35,316 bases of DNA, taken from contig JABDFK010000001.1 in assembly GCA_013286585.1 (NCBI GenBank), forward strand, positions 96,001 through 131,316. Reading direction: 5' to 3'. This DNA is from Deltaproteobacteria bacterium (GTDB lineage Bacteria; Bdellovibrionota; Bdellovibrionia; Bdellovibrionales; Bdellovibrionaceae). Under the pieces are notes generated by a model that was not told the DNA's origin, made no database searches, and saw nothing but the letters and a program-made list of their open reading frames with translations. The position numbers and the translations under genes are program-made. Position 1 is the stretch's first letter. Each line of letters starts with the position of its first letter. Of this stretch, positions 25,804-33,717 are shown in pieces.

Positions 25804-25832
25804 TTCACATAAGTCCAATGATCCTATAAAAT
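25804..25832 (+). promoter_or_regulatory. Possible promoter very close to the first pseudopilin start
   Basis: TTCACA (25804-25809), 17 bases, TAAAAT (25827-25832; TATAAA two bases earlier). The transcript would begin near 25838, at or just past the ATG at 25835, so either this is not the promoter in use or the true start codon lies further in. Confidence 0.35.
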
Positions 25833-25834
25833 AG

Positions 25835-26644
25835 ATGTCATCTGGGGGGAATATTCTTAAACTAAAACCAGGACAATCAGGATCTCTGATTATAGAAGGG
25901 CTTTTGGTGCTGGTATTAGCCAGCCTAATTGTCATGTCTGCTTCTCAGACCTTTGTGTACAATCGACGGTTCAGTGAAATGCAGGTTGCCAATGCGGATT
26001 TGGCCAACTTACAGAATACCGTTGCCAGCATGCTGCAAAATCCGGTGTCTGCGGCGAACGTCCTAGGCAATAACCAAACATATGATCCGGTCAATGGCTC
26101 AAACATTGTCCTCTATGAGGCGGATCACACGACACCGTTTATTGTGCCTAGTCCCAACATCACACCAAACAATCAGTTCGGCGCCGAGTCCGGGGTCAAC
26201 GGAAAAAAAGTCGGCACTATTTATGTGACCAGTTTGTTTTTAGGAGTTCCAATCACTTCCGCGACGACTCCCCAAATTCCCTCGTGGTACGGTTACGATA
26301 ATCCCAGCCTCAATCAGAACTTCTTTGTACCGCTCACAATCACAGTGAAAACGGTCTCTGGAAACAACATTGGCGGAGCCAACCAGGGAATCAACCGCAC
26401 GATTTATCTGACTTTACATACCACCACCCCAGGCGGTGGTATCATCGATAGAGCCTCTTCACTCGTATTTTTAGGCACGGATGCTCAGCATCTTCCCGTC
26501 ATACCGATTCCTATTTGTGGTACCGGCGGTCGACTATTTAGCTTTAACAGATTACTTCGATGCGCCGACACGATTTGTAAGGCAGGTCCGACACCCCAGC
26601 CCGTCGGCTGGCAGGCGAATGGAGATGTCATATGCGGACCGTGA
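25835..26644 (+). CDS. Type IV pilin-like (pseudopilin) protein 1
   Basis: The 269-aa protein has a prepilin-type N terminus: a short leader ending in Gly, then SLIIEG with Glu at +5, followed by a hydrophobic helix (LLVLVLASLIVMSASQTFVYN). The processed helix would pack into a pilus or pseudopilus; the globular part is Asn/Thr/Pro-rich, with two Cys pairs near the end (ICGTGG, LLRCADTICK). The size suits a PilX/PilW- or GspJ/K-like minor subunit. The ATG at 25835 has no ribosome site, and GGGGGG occurs just downstream, so the start is uncertain. It overlaps the next gene by 13 bp. Confidence 0.82.
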   Translation: MSSGGNILKLKPGQSGSLIIEGLLVLVLASLIVMSASQTFVYNRRFSEMQVANADLANLQNTVASMLQNPVSAANVLGNNQTYDPVNGSNIVLYEADHTTPFIVPSPNITPNNQFGAESGVNGKKVGTIYVTSLFLGVPITSATTPQIPSWYGYDNPSLNQNFFVPLTITVKTVSGNNIGGANQGINRTIYLTLHTTTPGGGIIDRASSLVFLGTDAQHLPVIPIPICGTGGRLFSFNRLLRCADTICKAGPTPQPVGWQANGDVICGP

Positions 26645-27378
26645 AATCGCATAGGCAACGTGGCTTTTCGCTGATCGAAGTCGGTATCGCCGTCGGCGTC
26701 ACCGGTGTGGGCGCGTTGATTGCGGCTCAGATGTACTCTCAGCTCTATACTGCCAAAGCCGCAGGAGAAGTTCTTTCTGACCTTCAGATGGTGAAAACGC
26801 AGATCAGTCTAATGATCAGTGACCGGGTCAAGTGCAACGCAGTTTTTGGATATAACGGTGGCCCAACGGCGCTATGGTGGGCTCCGCAAAGTTTGACCTC
26901 TTTTGGAACAGCTGCGGGAGGGGGATCGGTTCAATTTGTCGGAACTCCCTCTGCCACTCAGAACATCGTCAATCTTTACAATCCCAATCCCAATGCCAAA
27001 TCCGTATTTATGGTGGGCTCTAACCCTGGCAAAAATCAAAATCACCTAGGAATAAATTCCCAGGCTCAGATCACCAGAATACAGGTCATTCCCGTATTGC
27101 AAACCAATGCCATGGACCAAAGAACGGCGACGTTGAACTACGTCAATCTAGTCGCTCAGCTGATGTTGACGGCGACGCTGAAGACTCCGATGTTTGGCTC
27201 TTCCACACTGCAGGACTTTCTGACGGTGTCTTTTAAAGTAGATCCGAGCAATGGCCGGATAGTGGATTGTGCTTATCAGAAAGCCGATGCCTCCGAACCC
27301 ATCGCCGTACCACCGACTTGCGCGAAAAATAAAAGTGTCATGTTCAAAACGCTGACTTCCACGTGGGAGTGTATGTGA
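26632..27378 (+). CDS. Type IV pilin-like (pseudopilin) protein 2
   Basis: The 248-aa protein has a classical prepilin signal: basic leader MRTVKSHRQRG, then FSLIEVGIAVGVTGVGALIAAQMYSQL, with cleavage after Gly and Glu at +5 for the methylating prepilin peptidase. The globular domain is Asn/Gly/Thr-rich, with Cys near KCNAVFG and a C-terminal set (DCAYQ, TCAKN, WECM). Its start lies inside the first pseudopilin gene and its stop inside the third, indicating one translationally coupled unit of minor pilins. Which machine they join (type IV pilus, type II secretion or another) cannot be read from the window. Confidence 0.88.
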   Translation: MRTVKSHRQRGFSLIEVGIAVGVTGVGALIAAQMYSQLYTAKAAGEVLSDLQMVKTQISLMISDRVKCNAVFGYNGGPTALWWAPQSLTSFGTAAGGGSVQFVGTPSATQNIVNLYNPNPNAKSVFMVGSNPGKNQNHLGINSQAQITRIQVIPVLQTNAMDQRTATLNYVNLVAQLMLTATLKTPMFGSSTLQDFLTVSFKVDPSNGRIVDCAYQKADASEPIAVPPTCAKNKSVMFKTLTSTWECM

Positions 27379-28139
27379 ATAAGTCGATTCGGGGTCAAGG
27401 TCTTATTGAGGTGTTAGTCGGCCTTGGCGTTCTGGCGGCAGGCGCTCTGGCCATCATGCAAGTCAGTTCGTATTTGATGGTGGGCTCAAAAAATATAGAA
27501 AGCTCTGCCAACGAATACCGAGACATTATGGCTCAGCTCAACGCCATGTTGTCCAACACTACGTTTTGTGGAAATACTCTCAGAAAAAATGGCACGCTGA
27601 ACGGAACGACCAAGATCAAGCTCTATGATGCCGCCGGTAGTGGCGCCGTATTTCTTGATCCTGCTGATCCCACGACCAATCAATTTCAGAAATGGACCCA
27701 GAACAGCACCGGCGCGAAATCTATATGGACAGTCAGTTCACTGAACATCACTCCCGTGAACGGGAATTGGGTATATAGTGCAACAGGGCAGGCCAACCCA
27801 GCCGTGATTGACCTTAGAATGACCCGCCCCGTGAATAACAGCGGTGCGGTCGAAACCCGCAGGGCCTCGCTTCGAAATATTTCGGTTTTTGTGAACAGTG
27901 CTCAGCAGATTCAGTCCTGTTCCACGCTGACTTACGGAACTGACGATCAACCGATTCCCCCATGTCCCAATCAAGGGGAAGCCTATTCGCCTCAAGGCGG
28001 CAGCAAATGGGGCATGTGCGCCCGCCTCACCTGTCCAAAGCAGGGCGAACAGTTTCGTGGTTATAAAATTGCCAACGGATATGATACTCATGGAAATGTG
28101 GTCTGCTGTAAAAATGTCTCACGCACAATTTGCGAGTGA
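27375..28139 (+). CDS. Type IV pilin-like (pseudopilin) protein 3
   Basis: The 254-aa protein is started at the GTG at 27375: GGGAG lies five bases upstream and the GTG overlaps the preceding stop as GTGA; a GTG at 27363 is the next alternative. The leader MNKSIRG is followed by QGLIEVLVGLGVLAAGALAIMQVSSYL, with Glu at +5 after the Gly. The globular part resembles PilV/GspI-like subunits in its N-terminal region. The C-terminal ~60 residues carry eight Cys (PPCPNQGE, MCARLTCPKQGE, NVVCCKNVSRTICE), a small disulfide-rich module absent from common pilins. It is convergent with the PqqD-like gene, 4 bp between stops. Confidence 0.87.
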   Translation: MNKSIRGQGLIEVLVGLGVLAAGALAIMQVSSYLMVGSKNIESSANEYRDIMAQLNAMLSNTTFCGNTLRKNGTLNGTTKIKLYDAAGSGAVFLDPADPTTNQFQKWTQNSTGAKSIWTVSSLNITPVNGNWVYSATGQANPAVIDLRMTRPVNNSGAVETRRASLRNISVFVNSAQQIQSCSTLTYGTDDQPIPPCPNQGEAYSPQGGSKWGMCARLTCPKQGEQFRGYKIANGYDTHGNVVCCKNVSRTICE

Positions 28140-28143
28140 GCGA

Positions 28144-28431
28144 TCATTCAATAATTTCATTTTCCAATAGCTGTAACATGAATTTCTTTATTTCTCTGTT
28201 GAGGCTTGGGGAGTTTTTACCTCGATAGAGCATTGAAATAATTCTATCCACTGATCTTCGACCATCGATCTTCAAAATCACTTTGGCGGCCTGGGCATCA
28301 ATTTCATAGAATATCTGAGGCTGCTCTACGTTCATCACGATCACCATTTTGTCTTCTTTGGCACGCACAAGTATATTGTCTTTGATTCGAAAAACAGTTT
28401 CGAATGACCAGGGTAGCGCTCTTCGGATCAC
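28144..28431 (-). CDS. PqqD-like protein
   Basis: The 95-aa protein matches the PqqD fold (PF05402), a small winged-helix-like domain that binds precursor peptides for modifying enzymes (the RRE fold): a strand region MVIVMNVEQPQIFYEIDAQAAKVILKIDG, then RRSVDRIISMLY, then a helix ending FMLQLLENEIIE, corresponding to the family's '...G.yeLn..a..iw..ldG..t..ei...l...v..fl..L...gli'. It starts with GTG overlapping the stop of the S26-like gene (GTGA). It is the last gene of the four-gene coupled operon from 31953. No pqq genes or radical-SAM enzyme are present, so its peptide partner, if any, is unknown. Confidence 0.82.
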   Translation of the reverse strand: MIRRALPWSFETVFRIKDNILVRAKEDKMVIVMNVEQPQIFYEIDAQAAKVILKIDGRRSVDRIISMLYRGKNSPSLNREIKKFMLQLLENEIIE

Positions 28432-28817
28432 TGGTTTTTTCTCCAGCGCATTTTTAATAAAAAACCGATTTTTTGGAAAAAGGAAAGTCGGTGGGACACA
28501 ACCACTCCTAGAACCTCAGAAGCTTTGACCGGAAAATCAAAAACGATTCCATTGTAAGAGCTGGTTAGGTATTCGTCCTTGGACAGCTGACTTTCTTTGA
28601 CGAACAGATGGCAGATCAGTTTTTTATTTTGGTAAAAGACTAAAATATCAAAAAGGCGTAGCGGCTGGGTCGGTAGGGCCACAGTGATCATGTCACCGGT
28701 CATTATGATGGGCTCCATTGAATCGCTGACGACCTGGCAAGTGACCATTTTCTGCTGCAAAAACTGCCGTTTGATCCCTTGGAACTGCTCTTCACTGATC
28801 GGCGGAATTTTCGTCAT
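28428..28817 (-). CDS. S24/S26 peptidase-like protein with Ser/His pair, no membrane anchor
   Basis: The 129-aa protein carries the S26/S24 active-site pattern: Ser33 in VVSDSMEPIIMTGD and, 37 residues on, DILVFYQNKKLICHLF, where His70 stands in the place of the catalytic base. This is the Ser-His arrangement of Sec11/SipW-type signal peptidases, not the Ser-Lys of LepB or LexA. Unlike signal peptidases it has no clear N-terminal membrane helix. Such small S24/S26 proteins occur beside PqqD-like proteins in peptide-modification loci. Its start overlaps the stop of the glycosyltransferase by 4 bp (ATGA), and its stop overlaps the PqqD-like start. Peptidase activity is inferred. Confidence 0.78.
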   Translation of the reverse strand: MTKIPPISEEQFQGIKRQFLQQKMVTCQVVSDSMEPIIMTGDMITVALPTQPLRLFDILVFYQNKKLICHLFVKESQLSKDEYLTSSYNGIVFDFPVKASEVLGVVVSHRLSFFQKIGFLLKMRWRKNQ

Positions 28818-31186
28818 TCAAAGCCCTCTTTACGCGCTTGAATAATGAACAGTTCGACATCGACATCTGATGACACCGGGTTAAATCCACCATTCTTGGG
28901 CAGACGCAAATCCATCAAATTAATTCCAGGCCGAATTTGTAGAGCGGGCTCTTCCGGATTCAGCTGTAGCCCTAGATATCTGGGACTTAACAGCATGATC
29001 TTAAACACCTGCGAGCGCTGACCAGGACGTAAACCTTTCCGGAAAGTTTTCTGCGTGGTTATTTTAAGCGCAAACTCATTGATCTCTGATTTCCCAAGAC
29101 AGGCATTTGCAAGAAGCTGCATATTTCTTCGGTCGCTGGCCATCAACTTTAACACTGGCAAGCGGTTGGGAATCACCAGTTTTTCGGCGAAAGGAACCCC
29201 TTTGACGAGAATGTTTTCACGCTCTCCGGCCCATGCAGTGAACAGCTGCATCAGTCCTTTAAATTCGGGATGGAATAGAACGCCAGAGTATCTCTCATGC
29301 AGTAGTGCTAAATTGCGAGCTGGATAGTGCTTTAACGAAGCATTGCTGTCATGCACTCTGTAGCGAATCAACGGCTTCGGACACAAGGTCATACGCCCAC
29401 CTGCAGAGACCGCCCTCACAAAAAATTCCCAGTCCTCGGCGGAATTCAACTCAGGACAGAACCCCCCTATTTGGCGATAAAATGCTTTCCGAACACAGCA
29501 GTTGGCATCGCCAATCATGTTGTAAAAAAAATTGGCGGACAAATCGCCAGTGACCGGAAACCACATATCCGGCTGACCCCGAGCCTTGCCCGAAAAGAAA
29601 CGCTCGAAAGAGGACACGACAAAATCAGGCTGTTGCCTGTGAATGATGATCGATAAGTCAGAGAACAATGTCGGAATTGGAATATTGTCGTCATCCAGAA
29701 AAAATAAGTACTCTCCCAGTGCGGCCTCTGCCAAGCTATTACGGACCGCCGATGGTCCCAGACGTTGCCGTCCCAATATAATTTTCGTCGGCACCCGCTT
29801 GAAATTTCCAATGATCCTCTTCAGCGCCTTCAAATTCTGGACTGTTGAACCATCGTCGTAGACCAAAACTTCTTTAGGGGGCCGGGACATGCCTTCGATA
29901 GAATGTAGAATTTCTTGCAAAAAATGAGGCCGGTTTCGATGGGGTATACAAAGTGAAATTTCCACTGGGCGTTCAGCTCTTGAATGAGCGACCTTCGTGG
30001 CCTTGACGGAACTCACTAGGCGATTCCATTTTTTCAGGGTTTCCCGCGCCGCATCTGATCGGCAGGACGTGGACTTGTGACCGCGACGAAGTCGAGAGCG
30101 AATGGCCCTGGCTAAGGCAACACTGTCGCCGACCGCGAAGGTCGGATGATTTCTAGCCCCGAAAAATTTCAACAGCTCACAAAAAGGCTCAATGTCTGAA
30201 CAGAGAAAGGGAATCTGATTCTGTAAACACTCGATCAGGGTGTATCCCATGGTCTCTGATAAGGAAGGCAACACCACCATGGCCCCTGATTCAGACAAAT
30301 ATTTTAAACATTCCTCGCGATTTTTGTCTTCCATGACGTCGACAAAAATTTTGTTCTTGGCGATCCACGACTGAATGTATTCCATGGATCCTGTGCGCCC
30401 GACAAGTCCGTAACTGCCCAACAATGAAATCTTGACTCTCTTAGTTTCAATTTCAGAGCGAATACTGTGGATGGCATCGAGAAAATCCACCAGCCCTTTG
30501 CGAGTCTCTAACCGACCGAAAAAACAAATTTCTTTGATCTTTTTTGAATTGGACTTTGTTCTGGACGGCCCACTCTCGAACGGAAAAATTAAAACTTGGT
30601 GCGGCTGACCCACCTTAAGAAATCCCATTTCTAAGGCCACTTTTTTGGCATGTTCTGTCGCAAACAAAAGTAAATCCGCGTTCACACAGGATTCTTTTTC
30701 CATGGCTTGCGCGGTCAGCTCCATCAATCCTGTAGGCAGGCCCCCATTGCCCTCCATGTGCCAAGCACTGGGACCATGAAACATCACCCAGAGCTGAGTT
30801 TTTTGAAATTCCAACCCGCTCTTTTTTGCCAAGAGACAATAGTGACCTAGTCCATGCATTTCTGGAAAAATAATTAAATCAGGATCCGTCTGGCGCAATT
30901 GCAGATAAACAGTCATAGCTGCGCGTGCCTGGAAGCTCCCGTGCTGCATATGAATCGGCGACGGGTCGACTTTATCCAAAGCGACGCCAAATTCTCTGTA
31001 GTAATATTGCCAGTAGGTGAAATTATGCCCCCACTCGCTGTGAGCTGCTGAAAAAAGTACCTGAACCTGATGGCCGGATTGGGCCAGGCTCTTGGCCAGA
31101 AGGTAACAGGACGTGCCCACCCCTCCACTTCGAACGGGTCCCATAATATCAGTGGTGACTATAACGATTTTTTTTTTCGTTTTCAT
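28814..31186 (-). CDS. Two-domain glycosyltransferase (GT4-GT2 fusion)
   Basis: The 790-aa protein holds two glycosyltransferases. Residues 5-395 are a GT-B, GT4-type enzyme: GGVGTSCYLLAKSLAQSGH (21-39), FFGRLETRKGL (222-232) and the EX7E motif ETMGYTLIE (311-319). Residues 405-700 are a GT-A, GT2-type enzyme: ISLCIPHRNRPHFLQEIL, DDGS (444-447), metal-binding DDD (498-500) and ED (584-585) before the acceptor helix. About 90 further residues (700-790) are unassigned. It would add two sugars, or successive links, to one cytoplasmic glycan or glycoconjugate. It overlaps the ABC ATPase gene upstream and the S26-like gene downstream by 4 bp each. Confidence 0.92.
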   Translation of the reverse strand: MKTKKKIVIVTTDIMGPVRSGGVGTSCYLLAKSLAQSGHQVQVLFSAAHSEWGHNFTYWQYYYREFGVALDKVDPSPIHMQHGSFQARAAMTVYLQLRQTDPDLIIFPEMHGLGHYCLLAKKSGLEFQKTQLWVMFHGPSAWHMEGNGGLPTGLMELTAQAMEKESCVNADLLLFATEHAKKVALEMGFLKVGQPHQVLIFPFESGPSRTKSNSKKIKEICFFGRLETRKGLVDFLDAIHSIRSEIETKRVKISLLGSYGLVGRTGSMEYIQSWIAKNKIFVDVMEDKNREECLKYLSESGAMVVLPSLSETMGYTLIECLQNQIPFLCSDIEPFCELLKFFGARNHPTFAVGDSVALARAIRSRLRRGHKSTSCRSDAARETLKKWNRLVSSVKATKVAHSRAERPVEISLCIPHRNRPHFLQEILHSIEGMSRPPKEVLVYDDGSTVQNLKALKRIIGNFKRVPTKIILGRQRLGPSAVRNSLAEAALGEYLFFLDDDNIPIPTLFSDLSIIIHRQQPDFVVSSFERFFSGKARGQPDMWFPVTGDLSANFFYNMIGDANCCVRKAFYRQIGGFCPELNSAEDWEFFVRAVSAGGRMTLCPKPLIRYRVHDSNASLKHYPARNLALLHERYSGVLFHPEFKGLMQLFTAWAGERENILVKGVPFAEKLVIPNRLPVLKLMASDRRNMQLLANACLGKSEINEFALKITTQKTFRKGLRPGQRSQVFKIMLLSPRYLGLQLNPEEPALQIRPGINLMDLRLPKNGGFNPVSSDVDVELFIIQARKEGFE

Positions 31187-31953
31187 GGCGACTGAATCTG
31201 ACCCTCCGTCGGCAGGCTGTCCCGATTGTACAGCGCAAAAACCTCATCCAGGTTGCCATCAGCTACGATATGACCATCCTTCAGATAAATGGCCCGATTG
31301 CACACCCGCCGGATTTGTTCTTCGGAATGACTGACGAAAAATACGACTCCCGAACGCTCGATCAAATTCATAATTCTTTTGGACATCTTTTGCTGAAAAG
31401 ACTGGTCCGCTCCGTCAAAAACTTCATCTAGCAAAAACACATCCGCTGATTGACAGCTGGCAACAGAAAGGCACAGTCGCGTCTGCATACCGCTGCTATA
31501 GGTGCGAAATGGCACGTCTAAAAAACGTCCCAATTCAGAAAACTCGAGAGCTTCTTGCAGTTGGCTCTCCGATCCATCGTGAAAAAGTGACATGACGATT
31601 CGCGCGTTTTCTCTTCCGGTCAATTCCGGATAGAGGATACTCCGCGGGTCTAGGATAGCCTTGATTGAACCGTTGATTTGAATGGACCCTTTCTTTGGAC
31701 CATAGATCCCAGCAATGCATCGGCACAGGGTGGTCTTTCCAGCGCCGTTTTTGCCAATCAAAGCGATTCGGTCGCCCCTCCTGGCTTTGAGCGAAACCCC
31801 TTTTAATACATGCAAAACATCCTTATTTCTTACGAGGTGCTGATAAGGGTTCTTTAAAAGTCCAACAAACTGACCACGCAACGTCTCATCTGGATTGAGC
31901 AGCAAATTGAAAGCGACGTGCAGGTTGTCGATGACCACCATCTCTGATTCCAT
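31183..31953 (-). CDS. Polysaccharide ABC exporter ATPase (KpsT/Wzt type)
   Basis: The 256-aa ATPase energises export of a capsule- or O-antigen-like polymer. Seen: Walker A GKNGAGKTT (about 68-76), a Q-loop replaced by the TGRENARI region typical of the KpsT/Wzt/TagH group, the signature YSSGMQTRL instead of LSGGQ, Walker B VFLLDEVFDG and the switch His in FVSHS. No Wzt-style C-terminal carbohydrate-binding domain is present. A second ATG at codon 5 has better ribosome-site spacing. It is the first gene of the operon continuing with the GT4-GT2 fusion. Its permease is separated from it by an oppositely oriented gene. Confidence 0.94.
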   Translation of the reverse strand: MESEMVVIDNLHVAFNLLLNPDETLRGQFVGLLKNPYQHLVRNKDVLHVLKGVSLKARRGDRIALIGKNGAGKTTLCRCIAGIYGPKKGSIQINGSIKAILDPRSILYPELTGRENARIVMSLFHDGSESQLQEALEFSELGRFLDVPFRTYSSGMQTRLCLSVASCQSADVFLLDEVFDGADQSFQQKMSKRIMNLIERSGVVFFVSHSEEQIRRVCNRAIYLKDGHIVADGNLDEVFALYNRDSLPTEGQIQSP

Positions 31954-31962
31954 AATGCACCA

Positions 31963-32964
31963 ATGCTAGAGCCTTTAAAAACTGATGTCCAATGGATAAT
32001 GCGGACACTTCGGGTTAAGATCATTTGGATAAAAATGATGAAATCTATCTACTTATTTTCTCTAGCAACGTTGGCCCCACTATTCGATCGACCTGGATTG
32101 AAATTCGCCAATCAGCCTGTGAGAATTTTTCTTATTTCATTCTTTCTTCCAGTCCTCGGTATGTATTTGAAAGCGAGCCGGGGTTTGAATTCGAATTTTC
32201 GCCTGCTCTGTCGCCACAGTGTGCTGGACGCAGGTACCTACAATGTTTTTTACAGTGATTTGGACCTCACGGCATTGTTATCCCAGGATCAAATTCAGCG
32301 AGCTCCAGAGATTGCCAGTTTCATTGATCGGCTGCGAACCTTTCTCCCTTTTTTGGGAGAGCTTGAGATCTACACCACCGAAGAACACATAGAGCTGCAA
32401 AAACAGATCGAATCGCACAGCAAATTTTACCAGCCTATTCGTCGAATTCGCAAAATATCTTGGATTTCGGATGAGGCCCCTTCCTTACCAAGCACGTACC
32501 ACTCAGCCAAGAGGAAGCGGGCACTGAAAATAATTTTTAAGAAACTGAACGTGCAAGGAAATATCGGGGAGCCGTTGGATCTTCTTCCTATTCAGAACTT
32601 CCTGCAAAACCGATTGCTCTCAGAATTTTCCTCAACCATTGATTCAGATTTGGAGTTTTGCCTAGATGTGCCCTACCTGGGAATGCGCCTTCATTGCGGC
32701 GATACGTCGGATGTGGGCCTACCTAGAATCCTTGAACTTAGCCCCAGAGCGGGGCTTTACCTTTTGGCGACCCTGCCTTTTGATCCCGAAGGAACTTCGG
32801 TGAAATCGGAAATCAATCGGCTTCGCCTGCAACCGGAAATCCGCCAGGAGTGGAGGGCTCAGGTGACCATCGAAGTCCTCACCCTTGCCGGGGTGTTTCG
32901 CGCCAGACCGAAAATATTTCCTGAATTTCCTGAAACTGTGAGACGCTTAAACTCTTGGTTATAG
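31963..32964 (+). CDS. Nucleotidyltransferase-like protein
   Basis: The 333-aa product contains a Pol-beta-type nucleotidyltransferase signature: G91-T92 followed by SDLDLTALL with D99 and D101 (the hG[ST]...DhDh pattern), and a plausible third acidic strand GELEIYT. The first ~70 residues are hydrophobic and basic, and may not all be translated: an ATG at 32035 with GGA upstream would drop 24 residues and leave room for a promoter, since the first ATG is only 9 bp from the divergent ABC ATPase start. The rest of the protein is unassigned. It sits between ABC ATPase and permease but in the opposite orientation, overlapping the permease end by 6 bp. Confidence 0.72.
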   Translation: MLEPLKTDVQWIMRTLRVKIIWIKMMKSIYLFSLATLAPLFDRPGLKFANQPVRIFLISFFLPVLGMYLKASRGLNSNFRLLCRHSVLDAGTYNVFYSDLDLTALLSQDQIQRAPEIASFIDRLRTFLPFLGELEIYTTEEHIELQKQIESHSKFYQPIRRIRKISWISDEAPSLPSTYHSAKRKRALKIIFKKLNVQGNIGEPLDLLPIQNFLQNRLLSEFSSTIDSDLEFCLDVPYLGMRLHCGDTSDVGLPRILELSPRAGLYLLATLPFDPEGTSVKSEINRLRLQPEIRQEWRAQVTIEVLTLAGVFRARPKIFPEFPETVRRLNSWL

Positions 32965-33717
32965 CTTAAAATAAAAGTCGTTCTTGATGGATTTCCAAAC
33001 CAGCATTGCCAGCACGCCTGCTATCAGGCAAATCATTGTTGCGACCCCCAGGTCTTGAAAAAATACGCCTTCCATTCCACTGATCAGCAGATCCCGAAAC
33101 GGTCGTAGCAAATAGGTCATGGGGTTCAGCTTCAACAGAATCAAATATTGCGCTGGAACATAGTTTTCCGGGTACAGAACAGGTGACAGATAGAACATAA
33201 TGCCGATCAAAAAAGTAGTAACGAATTTAGTGTCGTAGAAAAAAACATTGGTCACGGCGATCAGGAATCCAATGAAAGATGTGGTCAGCATCAGCACGAA
33301 AAATGGAATCGGAAATGCGATCACTTTCAACCACGGGACCTCGGACAAAAAACTGATCAAGCACAAGGCGATAATGATCACCGTGATAGAGTTAAGGAAG
33401 TTGTCGATGGCTTGAGCCAACACCAATGCCAACGGAGAAACCGAGTAGGATTTTAATACATTGGCCTTATGAGTGAAGAGAGCCGCCACCATTTCGATGG
33501 TCTGAGCAAAAAAAATCCAAGGGCAAATCCCAAATAGCAAAAAGATGAAAAAATTTTCGATCTGAATTTTGAAAATGATATGAAAAATATAGGCCTGGGC
33601 CATATAGGTGGCCAGCGGACCCATCAGCACCCACAGATATCCGAAGAACGACCCCCGATACCTAGCGCTCAGATTCGCCCGGGTTAGAACCAAACTTTGA
33701 TGTAAGATTTTATTCAT
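32959..33717 (-). CDS. Polysaccharide ABC exporter permease (ABC-2, KpsM/Wzm type)
   Basis: The 252-aa membrane protein has six segments of the ABC-2 polysaccharide type. The N terminus shows the family hallmark LTRANLSARYRGSFFGYLWVLMGPLATYMAQAYIF, and the C-terminal half has LSPVLYPENYVPAQYLILLKLNPMTYLLRPFRDLLI, the conserved 'P.......NP.......R..l'. It pairs with the ATPase at 31183-31953. I use the ATG at 33717, which shares a base with the asparaginase stop (TGATG-type coupling); an in-frame GTG one codon earlier is possible. Coupling to asparaginase and sfsA is functionally odd and suggests it is read from their promoter. Confidence 0.94.
   Translation of the reverse strand: MNKILHQSLVLTRANLSARYRGSFFGYLWVLMGPLATYMAQAYIFHIIFKIQIENFFIFLLFGICPWIFFAQTIEMVAALFTHKANVLKSYSVSPLALVLAQAIDNFLNSITVIIIALCLISFLSEVPWLKVIAFPIPFFVLMLTTSFIGFLIAVTNVFFYDTKFVTTFLIGIMFYLSPVLYPENYVPAQYLILLKLNPMTYLLRPFRDLLISGMEGVFFQDLGVATMICLIAGVLAMLVWKSIKNDFYFKL

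Noticed and set aside
26422..26446. GC-rich inverted repeat (ATACCACC / GGTGGTAT) as a terminator
   Set aside because: It lies inside the first pseudopilin coding region, encodes a Thr-Pro-Gly-Gly turn and has no T-run.
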